Under the pieces are notes generated by a model. The model saw only the letters and a list, made by a program, of their open reading frames with translations, was not told the DNA's origin and did not search any database. Both the position numbers and the translations under genes were made by a program. 11,715 nucleotides of DNA from an uncultured Candidatus Planktophila sp. (GTDB lineage: Bacteria; Actinomycetota; Actinomycetes; Nanopelagicales; Nanopelagicaceae), in the NCBI GenBank assembly GCA_937927965.1, contig CALEZA010000053.1, positions 1-11,715 of the forward strand, given 5' to 3'. Of the stretch, positions 1 through 6,319 are shown one piece after another; the stretch's first letter is position 1; each line of letters begins with the position of its first letter.

Positions 1-19
1 CAGCCTAATTACACTTACG

Positions 20-51
20 AAAAACCCCGTCGAGAAATCGGCGGGGTTTTT
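20..51. terminator. Intrinsic hairpin terminator, possibly bidirectional
   Basis: The arms AAAAACCCCG (20-29) and CGGGGTTTTT (42-51) are perfectly complementary. The stem continues inward through a T-G wobble (30/41) and C-G, G-C and A-T pairs to a GAAA tetraloop at 34-37, giving about 14 pairs. On the plus strand it runs into a T-rich tail (47-57), as expected for termination of a gene left of the window. On the minus strand the 3' arm also ends in TTTTT and begins 8 nt after the stop codon of the M23 peptidase gene, so it probably terminates that gene too. Confidence 0.85.
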
Positions 52-58
52 CTTTTCT

Positions 59-643
59 CTATTTCTTAGGAACAGGTGGAATCTCCCCCACCTTAGCTTT
101 ACGAGCTGCAACTTCTTTCACTGGAGAGAGATCTTTACCGCTCTTCCATGCATCTAAATATTTCCATGGGAGTACTTCGCCTCTGCGAACCCACCAAGTA
201 TCTGGTGGGGTTGGCCATGAAATTCCAAAATGAAGATGAGGCGCTGTTCCCTTCGCACTTCCCGTTGCACCAACAGCACCGAGCACTCTTCCCGCTTTTA
301 CGGCAACACCAGGCTGAATACTTGATGGGATAGAACGAAGGTGGGATCCGTAGTAGCGAACTCCGTCACTGCCGATGATTGATACAAAGAGCCCCCCTCG
401 ATCAATACCGAGATTGGTCTTGCCTTTCCAATTATCGACTCGACTGACTTCATCCACCACACCATCTATGGGAGCAACAAATTTACATCCCGCATTGGCG
501 AGAATATCTGTGGCTGCGTAGTCGTGATGTGCTCTCGCATAATTGACCTCACATCCAGCAACGGGAAAAACATAAATAGGTGCTGCCTGTGCAGGTGAAA
601 TCTGAGTGAGGAGTAGAAGCAGGGTGATTATTTTCAATCGCAT
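59..643 (-). CDS. Secreted M23-family metallopeptidase (peptidoglycan endopeptidase)
   Basis: The product has 194 residues. Residues 1-20 form a Sec signal peptide: MRLK, a leucine-rich core, then a likely cleavage after AQA. The rest is an M23 (lysostaphin/LytM-like) peptidase domain. The zinc ligands expected for the family are present: H40 or H39 with D46 (HHDYAATD), H101 (GSHL), and H136/H138 (PHLHFG). Members cleave peptide cross-links of peptidoglycan outside the membrane. C31 and C53 flank the first metal motif and may form a disulfide. The C-terminal tail is rich in Lys, Pro and Ala. The ATG at 641-643 has no clear Shine-Dalgarno sequence, but TAGGCT lies 7 nt upstream, suggesting a leaderless mRNA. 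The gene lies 25 nt after blh on the same strand and could also be read from it. The family is certain; the exact bond cleaved and the physiological role are inferred. Confidence 0.9.
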   Translation of the reverse strand: MRLKIITLLLLLTQISPAQAAPIYVFPVAGCEVNYARAHHDYAATDILANAGCKFVAPIDGVVDEVSRVDNWKGKTNLGIDRGGLFVSIIGSDGVRYYGSHLRSIPSSIQPGVAVKAGRVLGAVGATGSAKGTAPHLHFGISWPTPPDTWWVRRGEVLPWKYLDAWKSGKDLSPVKEVAARKAKVGEIPPVPKK

Positions 644-650
644 GGAGTAG

Positions 651-656
651 AGCCTA
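651..656 (-). promoter_or_regulatory. Predicted -10 box TAGGCT of the M23 peptidase gene
   Basis: Read on the minus strand, TAGGCT is followed by CTACTCC (7 nt) and then the ATG. It fits the actinobacterial TANNNT -10 consensus, placed so that transcription would begin at or next to the start codon. No convincing -35 box is seen. Confidence 0.5.
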
Positions 657-668
657 ACTAAAAAGTCA

Positions 669-1625
669 TTATCGCTTGAGAGCGACTCGGTCTAATCGTG
701 AGGTCACAATCATATGCGGCACAGTCAGCGCCCAGATGGTGACCAATGTAAGCCAGAGAAAGCGATCTGTAATGCTCTCTCGTGCAAAGCCAGCGAGAAT
801 TCCCACAAAGATAAAGGTGCCCACCAATGCGGGAAGTCCCGGAATGACAGCGCTCTGAAAAGCTTTAAAAGAACTTCCCTGAAGATAGTAATTCTGAGAT
901 TGAGGAAGGATGGAAGAAAGTCTTGCTGTGTGGCGCATCGCATGCCAACAACCGAAGTAGGTGGCAAAAGCCACCAATGGGGGTGCAAATGAAACTAGAG
1001 CAATCAGAGATGCCACATCAAAGAGATCTCTGTATTGGCGATTTTTCAGCAGGATGAGAATGGCAATAGTAGATATCAGCGCAATGGCAATGAGGAGCTC
1101 AGACTCATATCCATGGTGCCAATCCACCAAGACGGGATTGACCTTTTCTAACGCTTGCGTACTACGGCTATTGATCAAGGGGATTATCACTGGAACAAAA
1201 CCTGCTGCTAATGCATATGCCCATGTGCCTGAGCTATGTCGAGTCTTTTGACTTAGTCCATCAAGTTCGGCAATGAATGCGCTATCGCCAATACCGAAGT
1301 GGATAGCACTCATTAGGACCACACCAATAAATCCCCACACATTCCACTTCAATATCGCCCAGATAGCGATGAGTGCAACAGCTATATAGATTGCGATAAA
1401 AATTGCCATTCTCAGTGGCTTATTTTTCGGCAAGGTAACCAGGTGATCGAGTGCCCCATGCGGGATACCAACTGCTAAAGCAGCGACGGCAATTGCCACC
1501 TGCCAATTCAGGGAATCGGCTCCCAACCAGGATGCAAAAACTATGGAAAGTGCCGAAACCAGAACTACTGAAAGAGTCGAGAAGCGACGCACATTTAAGA
1601 AAGTTTCTAACTTTGCGCTCTCCAT
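669..1625 (-). CDS. blh: Brp/Blh-family beta-carotene 15,15'-dioxygenase (retinal synthesis)
   Basis: This integral membrane protein of 318 residues, with roughly eight hydrophobic segments, cleaves beta-carotene into two retinals. The family's iron-binding histidine motifs are intact (numbered from the ATG at 1623-1625): PHGALDH with H56 and H61, HFGIGD with H109, and WHAMRH with H228 and H232. A late TVPHM motif (H304) also fits the family. A GTG at 1632-1634 would add three residues, but the ATG is preferred because TACTGT sits exactly 7 nt upstream. A GAGG also lies close to this ATG. The gene is divergent from crtYc/crtYd, which make its substrate, so this is the terminal step of a retinal pathway. 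Retinal is presumably used by a rhodopsin such as actinorhodopsin, but none is encoded in this window. Confidence 0.9.
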   Translation of the reverse strand: MESAKLETFLNVRRFSTLSVVLVSALSIVFASWLGADSLNWQVAIAVAALAVGIPHGALDHLVTLPKNKPLRMAIFIAIYIAVALIAIWAILKWNVWGFIGVVLMSAIHFGIGDSAFIAELDGLSQKTRHSSGTWAYALAAGFVPVIIPLINSRSTQALEKVNPVLVDWHHGYESELLIAIALISTIAILILLKNRQYRDLFDVASLIALVSFAPPLVAFATYFGCWHAMRHTARLSSILPQSQNYYLQGSSFKAFQSAVIPGLPALVGTFIFVGILAGFARESITDRFLWLTLVTIWALTVPHMIVTSRLDRVALKR

Positions 1626-1632
1626 AAGCCTC

Positions 1633-1638
1633 ACAGTA
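1633..1638 (-). promoter_or_regulatory. Predicted -10 box TACTGT of blh
   Basis: On the minus strand TACTGT is followed by GAGGCTT (7 nt) and ATG. The spacing matches the other TANNNT boxes in this window and supports ATG 1623-1625 over GTG 1632-1634 as the start. If so, the promoter overlaps the only 48 bp between blh and crtYc. Confidence 0.5.
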
Positions 1639-1673
1639 GCAAGATTCCACCCTTTATATGCAAAAATGCGAGC

Positions 1674-2009
1674 ATGAAACAGTGGTCATATATGGCGATG
1701 CTCATATTTACTTTCTGCGGTTCTGCCTGGCTCGAAATCGTCCTGAAGACTGGAGTCTTACGGAGAATTAAGCGCGTGATCATCAGCGTTCTTCCCATCA
1801 GCTTAATCTTCATCGCTTGGGATGCTTATGCCATCGCTCAAGGTCATTGGTTCTTTGATAAAGAGCAGATTCTTGGAATCTATGGCCCTTTCAATATTCC
1901 ACTTGAAGAGTATCTCTTCTTTATGGTCGTGCCGATGGCAGCAATCTTTACCATTGAAGGAGTAACAACCGTTAAGCCTCATTGGAGAAAGGATGAGTTT
2001 GGCGAATGA
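1674..2009 (+). CDS. crtYc: Lycopene cyclase subunit CrtYc (heterodimeric type)
   Basis: This small membrane protein of 111 residues has three hydrophobic segments and normal family length. It has the hallmarks of the actinobacterial CrtYc half of the split lycopene beta-cyclase: an early glutamate (E21) in TM1, WD (49-50) and GHWFFD (57-62) after TM2, and the IPLEEYLFF motif (75-83), with E78/E79, at the start of TM3. With CrtYd it forms the cyclase that converts lycopene to beta-carotene. The stop codon overlaps the crtYd start as ATGA, so the two are translationally coupled and probably made in equal amounts. The start at 1674 is the first usable in-frame codon. It has only a weak upstream GCGAG and no TANNNT box 6-7 nt away, unlike its neighbours. 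CrtYc/d can also be specialised for longer carotenoids, but the adjacent blh favours beta-carotene. Confidence 0.88.
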   Translation: MKQWSYMAMLIFTFCGSAWLEIVLKTGVLRRIKRVIISVLPISLIFIAWDAYAIAQGHWFFDKEQILGIYGPFNIPLEEYLFFMVVPMAAIFTIEGVTTVKPHWRKDEFGE

Positions 2010-2317
2010 TCTACTCTGATATTGCTATCACCGCCTTTGCCATCGCAGTGATGGTGGATCTCTTTGGCTTTAAGACCTCAATGCTGACCCGTCCTGCATT
2101 CTGGACTTCCTACGCAATCATCTTGCCATTTCAATTCCTGACAAATTGGTGGCTCACATCGCGCAACATTGTGATGTATCACCCTGATGCAATCATGGGT
2201 TTGCGATTTTTCTCCGCGCCAGCTGAAGATGTTCTCTTTGGCTTTGCGCTTCTCTTGAGTGTGATGGGTCTATGGGAAGTCTGGGGCCGCAAGGGCTACC
2301 AGCGCAACAAACCTTAG
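2006..2317 (+). CDS. crtYd: Lycopene cyclase subunit CrtYd (heterodimeric type)
   Basis: The second half of the split lycopene cyclase has 103 residues and three membrane segments. It repeats the architecture of CrtYc, with D18 in TM1 and the APAEDVLFG motif (71-79, with E74/D75) corresponding to PLEEYLFF in its partner. The start ATG (2006-2008) overlaps the crtYc stop (2007-2009). A good ribosome-binding sequence, GGAGAAAGGA, lies at 1984-1993 inside crtYc, somewhat far from the ATG, so coupling probably matters more. The TAG stop (2315-2317) overlaps the stop of the convergent alpha-galactosidase gene, and no terminator separates them. Confidence 0.88.
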   Translation: MIYSDIAITAFAIAVMVDLFGFKTSMLTRPAFWTSYAIILPFQFLTNWWLTSRNIVMYHPDAIMGLRFFSAPAEDVLFGFALLLSVMGLWEVWGRKGYQRNKP

Positions 2318-4422
2318 GAAGCTACTATTTCAAAGAGTAGGCCAGATTCTGGCTTGAGCACAGGAAGTTGCAGACCAATATTTGCTAGCTGCTCCCCTGT
2401 CATGGCAACAGATGGCCACCAACCTGGATGAGATTTCTGCAAGAAATCTTGTGACGAGAGTTCTTCCACGACTTTGAATGTGTATGAGGTTTTAGGATCC
2501 AATCCTTCAAAGGTTGCAACTAGTGGCCCAAAATTATCTGCAGATGTGAGCTGCATATAGCTAAATATCGCGCTCTTCTTATCTTTTGCCACAGTCCCAT
2601 ACATCTGGGCATTGCCAACTAGAACATCGCTACGCACCACATCTCCTGAGTGGAGTAAATCGCGGTTCTTCTTATAGAAGGCAACATAACTCTTCAGTGT
2701 TGCAATTTCCTCGCCACTAGCTTCAGTGACATTCCACTCGATACCAGCATGACCAAAAAGAGCATTAATGACTCTAAATGAGATGCTATGCGTGCGATGC
2801 ATCTGATGGCCAACTGTTGGCCCCACATGTGTGCCAAGGAATTCTGGTGGAATAACAAGGCCAGTCCATCGCTGAATCTGTTGACGCTCAAGTGCATCGT
2901 TTTGATCTGAAGTCCAGAATCGATCGGCATGCTCAATCATTCCGAGATCCACTCGACCACCACCTGATGCACATGACTCAATTTCAAGGCCCGGATGGCG
3001 ACGCTTGAGTTCATCAAAGAGTCGATAGATTGCCTGTGTCTGCTTGCGAACGACAGGTCGGCCATCGCTAATCGGATCTGAGAGATGGCGATTGTGGTCC
3101 CATTTAATGTAGGCAATGTTGTTCTCAGATAACACCGCATCTACTTGATTGAGCACATGGTTGTATGCGCCCTCTTTAGTGAGATCAAGAACCTGTTGCC
3201 ATCGACCTTCAACAGGGATGCGACCTGGCTCTTGCAAAATCCAATCAGGGTGAGCTCGATAGAGATCAGAGTCGGCGTTGACCATTTCGCCTTCAAACCA
3301 GAGGCCAAATTCAATACCTTTATCGTTGATGTATTTGATGATTGGCTGTAATCCATCTGGCCACACATCCTTTGATACAACCCAATCTCCAAGGCCCTTA
3401 TTATCTGTGCGTCGTGATCCAAACCATCCATCATCGAGAACTACACGCTCAACACCAATCTCTGTAGCCTTATCAACAATCTTCTTAATACCCTCAAAGC
3501 TATGGTTGAAGTAGACCGCTTCCCACATATTGAGTGTGAGCGGGCGTGGTCGCACCTTTGTAATGTGATTGCTGCGTGAACGAATCCAGTCGTAATGATT
3601 AGAAGTAATTCCATCCAGACCTTGATCGCTAAAAGATGCAATTGCGCGAGGGGCTTCATAGGACTCACCTGGCTTCAAAATAACTTCGCCAGGAAGCAGG
3701 TATTCACCAGCTCCTATCGCCTTGGATCCATCAATAAGTCGTTCAACATGGTGGATGTTATTTCCAGACCACGCCATGGCAAGTGACCATGCTTCACCGC
3801 TTCTGAAGTTGGTGGAATGGTTAAGAGCCACTTGAGTAATTGTGTAATCATGACCAGATCGACCTTCAAAGCCTTCGCGAGAGGTCAGTCCATACCCAAT
3901 CTCTCTGCGCTGCGGCTGACGCTCTTTCGTCCAGTGGCCGTAGAAATCAAGGAGTTCATCTGCCTGCTCTGCAAGTGGAAGCCAGTAGAGAAAGTGTTCC
4001 AAGAAATAATCAGTGGTGCCAAGATTCTTCACGGACGCATCGATAAGCAGAACATCACTTGGAGTCAAGGTATATGTCAAAGTGATCTCAAGTTCAGCAA
4101 TTTCGTCATGGAATAGTGCCACCATGCTCTGATCTTTTTGCAAAGCACTCTTTAATTTAAAGTGATTTGAAGCTGCAACGCCATTACGATGGCCGCGAAG
4201 AGCAGGATGTCCAATAAAACCTCGTGAGTGCTCACGCAGAATCAGGTTGCGTGGAGCAACATCGAGTCCGCCATGAAAGTGAGGCTTCTGGGTAGCGACT
4301 GCAAGGGCTTTCTCAGCTGCCGCGTTGAGATCGCCAATTTTCTTTCCCCAATGCAGTATTGAGAGGGTCTCATCGCTCTCTGAAAAGATGATGGAAGAGC
4401 GTGATTGGCGCAGATGAATCAT
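2314..4422 (-). CDS. Alpha-galactosidase, glycoside hydrolase family 36
   Basis: The product is a full-length GH36 enzyme of 702 residues. It hydrolyses terminal alpha-1,6-galactose from melibiose, raffinose and related sugars, and has no signal peptide, so it should be cytoplasmic. An N-terminal beta-sandwich (about 1-280) precedes the catalytic barrel (about 290-600) and a C-terminal beta domain. Key motifs are DDGWFG (330-335), IKWDHNR (439-445) with the nucleophile D442, ESCASGGGR (482-490), and WTSDQND (503-509) with the acid/base D506. The usual FEPEMVN motif reads FEGEMVN here (G378 in place of Pro). No sugar transporter or regulator gene is adjacent, so uptake must be encoded elsewhere. 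The ATG (4420-4422) lacks a Shine-Dalgarno sequence but has TAGACT 7 nt upstream. The substrate is inferred from the family; other alpha-galactosides are possible. Confidence 0.93.
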   Translation of the reverse strand: MIHLRQSRSSIIFSESDETLSILHWGKKIGDLNAAAEKALAVATQKPHFHGGLDVAPRNLILREHSRGFIGHPALRGHRNGVAASNHFKLKSALQKDQSMVALFHDEIAELEITLTYTLTPSDVLLIDASVKNLGTTDYFLEHFLYWLPLAEQADELLDFYGHWTKERQPQRREIGYGLTSREGFEGRSGHDYTITQVALNHSTNFRSGEAWSLAMAWSGNNIHHVERLIDGSKAIGAGEYLLPGEVILKPGESYEAPRAIASFSDQGLDGITSNHYDWIRSRSNHITKVRPRPLTLNMWEAVYFNHSFEGIKKIVDKATEIGVERVVLDDGWFGSRRTDNKGLGDWVVSKDVWPDGLQPIIKYINDKGIEFGLWFEGEMVNADSDLYRAHPDWILQEPGRIPVEGRWQQVLDLTKEGAYNHVLNQVDAVLSENNIAYIKWDHNRHLSDPISDGRPVVRKQTQAIYRLFDELKRRHPGLEIESCASGGGRVDLGMIEHADRFWTSDQNDALERQQIQRWTGLVIPPEFLGTHVGPTVGHQMHRTHSISFRVINALFGHAGIEWNVTEASGEEIATLKSYVAFYKKNRDLLHSGDVVRSDVLVGNAQMYGTVAKDKKSAIFSYMQLTSADNFGPLVATFEGLDPKTSYTFKVVEELSSQDFLQKSHPGWWPSVAMTGEQLANIGLQLPVLKPESGLLFEIVAS

Positions 4423-4429
4423 GAGGGTA

Positions 4430-4435
4430 AGTCTA
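4430..4435 (-). promoter_or_regulatory. Predicted -10 box TAGACT of the alpha-galactosidase gene
   Basis: On the minus strand TAGACT is followed by TACCCTC (7 nt) and ATG. The same hexamer precedes nnrD. The spacing implies a leaderless transcript. The -35 region is not recognisable. Confidence 0.5.
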
Positions 4436-4462
4436 TAGGTGGGGGGATAACATGGATAGAAA

Positions 4463-4477
4463 GGTCTCTCTAAGACC
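4463..4477. repeat. Short inverted repeat GGTCT-CTCTA-AGACC
   Basis: Perfect 5-bp arms are separated by 5 nt, in the 85-bp gap between the divergent alpha-galactosidase gene and tRNA-Met. It lies about 28 bp upstream of the alpha-galactosidase -10 box, and a T-rich run follows it on the minus strand. It could be an operator or a weak terminator. The arms are short enough to arise by chance. Confidence 0.25.
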
Positions 4478-4478
4478 G

Positions 4479-4484
4479 TAAGAT
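4479..4484 (+). promoter_or_regulatory. Possible -10 box TAAGAT of tRNA-Met
   Basis: TAAGAT fits TANNNT and would start transcription near 4491, leaving a short leader before the mature tRNA 5' end at 4508. The -35 region is unconvincing. The alternative TAATAC at 4500-4505 is too close to the tRNA. Confidence 0.3.
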
Positions 4485-4507
4485 TGCCCCCACATCCAGT
4501 AATACTG

Positions 4508-4581
4508 GAGGCGGTAGCTCAGTTGGTTAGAGCCCCGAACTCATAATTCGGTCGTCGTCGGTTCGAGCCCGACCCGCCTCA
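4508..4581 (+). tRNA. tRNA-Met (anticodon CAT), elongator type
   Basis: The cloverleaf is complete, 74 nt. The acceptor GAGGCGG (4508-4514) pairs perfectly with CCGCCTC (4574-4580), with discriminator A at 4581. The D arm is GCTC/GAGC (4517-4520/4530-4533). The anticodon stem CCGAA/TTCGG encloses the loop CTCATAA, with anticodon CAT at 4542-4544. The variable loop is TCGTC, and the T arm GTCGG/CCGAC encloses TTCGAGC. CCA is not encoded, so it must be added after transcription. It is not an initiator: the first pair is G-C rather than the C-A mismatch, and the anticodon stem lacks the three G-C pairs. A CAT anticodon could also be tRNA-Ile2, decoding AUA after lysidine modification. The body resembles actinobacterial elongator tRNA-Met more. 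Confidence 0.93.
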
Positions 4582-4602
4582 CTTAAATAAAGATTAGCTG
4601 CA

Positions 4603-5145
4603 TTGACTTCCCAAGTTCCTGCCGTTAAATTCCAAGTGGGACTCATGAGAGTCGATGATGGGAGTCAGCAGATGTGGTCTATCGAAGTATCCGAGGATGC
4701 ATCAGATGAAGAAGTTACTGCTGCCCTCCTAGAAGAAATCGATTTTGACTACATCCGTGAATGTCATGCAAAACTCACCAACCTCATCGAGGTGTACGGA
4801 CCGCTCACCGAAGTGGATGAAGAAGAGGTTGCATCTGTGGATTCATCTTTGGTCTGGACTTTAAAGTCAGATTCCGTCAATGGATACTCCTATCTCATCA
4901 ATGGCGCTCACACAGAAGATGGCATTGTGGAGAATAAGAGCTGGTTTCTTGCAGAAAAACCATTTGAGCCAGCAGATGAAAAGCTTTTTTCCATCAATAT
5001 TGAATTTATTATCTGGCAGGAAACTATCGATTCCGATGATGACTCTGATCCTTACTATGTCTTGGATCTATGGGAACTCATGGATTCAGATGATTTATCC
5101 GATGAGGCAATCACTGAAGTTATTTCAGATCTATACGACTATTAA
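4603..5145 (+). CDS. Highly acidic protein of unknown function
   Basis: I do not recognise this family. As drawn, the product has 180 residues, with 45 Asp/Glu against only 8 Lys/Arg, so it carries a strong negative charge. Acidic clusters occur at 30-37, 71-75 and 143-149, and the C-terminal 35 residues are mostly acidic. It has no signal peptide or membrane segment, and aromatic residues are spread through it, suggesting a folded cytoplasmic protein. The start is uncertain. TTG 4603-4605 is the first possible codon after an in-frame TAA at 4588. GTG 4636 and ATG 4645 (residue 15) are alternatives. None has a clear Shine-Dalgarno sequence or a TANNNT box at the spacing its neighbours use. 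It begins 21 nt after tRNA-Met on the same strand and may share its transcript. Codon pattern and length support a real gene; function is unknown. Confidence 0.7.
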   Translation: MTSQVPAVKFQVGLMRVDDGSQQMWSIEVSEDASDEEVTAALLEEIDFDYIRECHAKLTNLIEVYGPLTEVDEEEVASVDSSLVWTLKSDSVNGYSYLINGAHTEDGIVENKSWFLAEKPFEPADEKLFSINIEFIIWQETIDSDDDSDPYYVLDLWELMDSDDLSDEAITEVISDLYDY

Positions 5146-5171
5146 CAAAGCCCTCGATTTTGAATAAATCT

Positions 5172-6248
5172 CTATTGATTTTCAAAAACCTTCAGCGAGC
5201 CCCCATAACAGGCAACCCATGTGCGATTTGTTGAAGAATCGTAGGTAACTCCAATGGGTTCATTGCAGACTTTTATTGTCTGGAGAACTTTCATATCACT
5301 TGTTCTCACTTTGGAGACCGTGTCGCTATTGAAATTGACTACGAAGAGAGCGCTGCCATCGGATGAGACATCCAAGCTGCGTGCAGCTAGCCCGGTCTTA
5401 ACGCTCTTAATACTTCTACCTGCGACAAGATCCCACGCCTGAACGCGGCCAGAAACATTCATCGTCACATATAACTTACTTCCATCTGGAGAGAGAACGA
5501 CGGCGCGAGGATTGGCGCCGATTGGAATAAGGGTTTTGGAAAAGTCGGTGAGATCGATTCGGTGGATATGAGAACCACCCATCTCTGCTACATATGCATA
5601 ACGACCGTCTTGGGTGATGGCGATTCCTCGTGGATAGCGTCCGATCTTGATTGAAGCGACAGTTTTTTCAGAGTCGATAGAAATGATTGTGACTGTGTAG
5701 GAACACCAATTGCTCACCAATACATACTTGTTATCTGGGGTCACTTTCACAACCTTTGGCACGGATCCCACTGGATAGACAGCGTCTATCTTCTTCATCT
5801 CTAAGTTGATGCGTGAGAGAAAACTTGAGTCATAGCCAGAAGCTGGAGAACAAGTGTCATGACCTTCTTTGTTAAAACCTTTTCCATACATCGCATAGTT
5901 GGTGAAGTAGAGATACTTGCCGTCAGGTGAGAAGGCGCCTTCAACAGGTGCACCGCGATAACTACCTGAGTACTTCTTATAACCAAAGTCAGAAAGTATT
6001 ACGGTATCTGGAACGGTGGCGAGAAGTTCGGCAGTAGATGCGTCATAGATAGTAACCGAGTGGCGATACATCATGTTGTGAGCACTGACTAGCCCCGATT
6101 GTGAGGCGAGAACAGATTTAGGACTAATCGAACCCGTCACAGTCTTTGTCAAAACCAACTTCTGATCCGCGTTGAGAGTGTCAGCCTGAAGAGAAGAAAA
6201 TTGAAGGGTGGCAGCGATGATTAGGGGAACCGCTAACAATCTACGCAT
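5172..6248 (-). CDS. Secreted YVTN/YncE-type beta-propeller protein
   Basis: The product has 358 residues. Residues 1-22 form a signal peptide (MRRLL, hydrophobic core, likely cut after LQA). The rest is a series of about 42-residue propeller blades with the recurring pattern SPDG or similar, then a Y-V-N-type strand: FSPDGKYLYFTN (106-117), VTPDNKYVLVSN (169-180), ITQDGRYAYVAE (211-222), LSPDGSKLYVTM (252-263) and VSSDGSALFVVN (294-305). Four cysteines (C133, C182, C328, C347) could form disulfides, consistent with export. There is no lipobox or anchor, so it is probably released or wall-associated. It is divergent from the DUF2231-cytochrome b5 gene, with 71 bp between them. Propellers of this type bind ligands or serve as scaffolds, and some accompany redox proteins. 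The actual role cannot be told from sequence. Confidence 0.85.
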   Translation of the reverse strand: MRRLLAVPLIIAATLQFSSLQADTLNADQKLVLTKTVTGSISPKSVLASQSGLVSAHNMMYRHSVTIYDASTAELLATVPDTVILSDFGYKKYSGSYRGAPVEGAFSPDGKYLYFTNYAMYGKGFNKEGHDTCSPASGYDSSFLSRINLEMKKIDAVYPVGSVPKVVKVTPDNKYVLVSNWCSYTVTIISIDSEKTVASIKIGRYPRGIAITQDGRYAYVAEMGGSHIHRIDLTDFSKTLIPIGANPRAVVLSPDGSKLYVTMNVSGRVQAWDLVAGRSIKSVKTGLAARSLDVSSDGSALFVVNFNSDTVSKVRTSDMKVLQTIKVCNEPIGVTYDSSTNRTWVACYGGSLKVFENQ

Positions 6249-6254
6249 GGGGTG

Positions 6255-6260
6255 ATTCTA
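6255..6260 (-). promoter_or_regulatory. Predicted -10 box TAGAAT of the beta-propeller gene
   Basis: On the minus strand TAGAAT is followed by CACCCC (6 nt) and ATG. It fits TANNNT with leaderless spacing. A GGAG also lies upstream but is too far from the ATG to be a normal ribosome-binding site. Confidence 0.5.
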
Positions 6261-6319
6261 TCTCCAACACTTCTTAGCTTATTCACCAATTTAGATGGAA
6301 TATATGAATTAATGGGGCA

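Noticed and set aside
4500..4505. TAATAC as the -10 box of tRNA-Met
   Set aside because: It ends 2 nt before the mature 5' end, so transcription would start inside the tRNA.
4508..4581. tRNA as an integration site for a mobile element
   Set aside because: No integrase gene and no repeated copy of the tRNA 3' end were seen in the window.
5158..5187. Inverted repeat TTTTGAA ... TTCAAAA between the acidic protein gene and the propeller gene as a terminator
   Set aside because: The arms are A/T-only apart from one pair, the loop is 16 nt, and the right arm lies inside the propeller coding sequence. The hairpin would be too weak to call.
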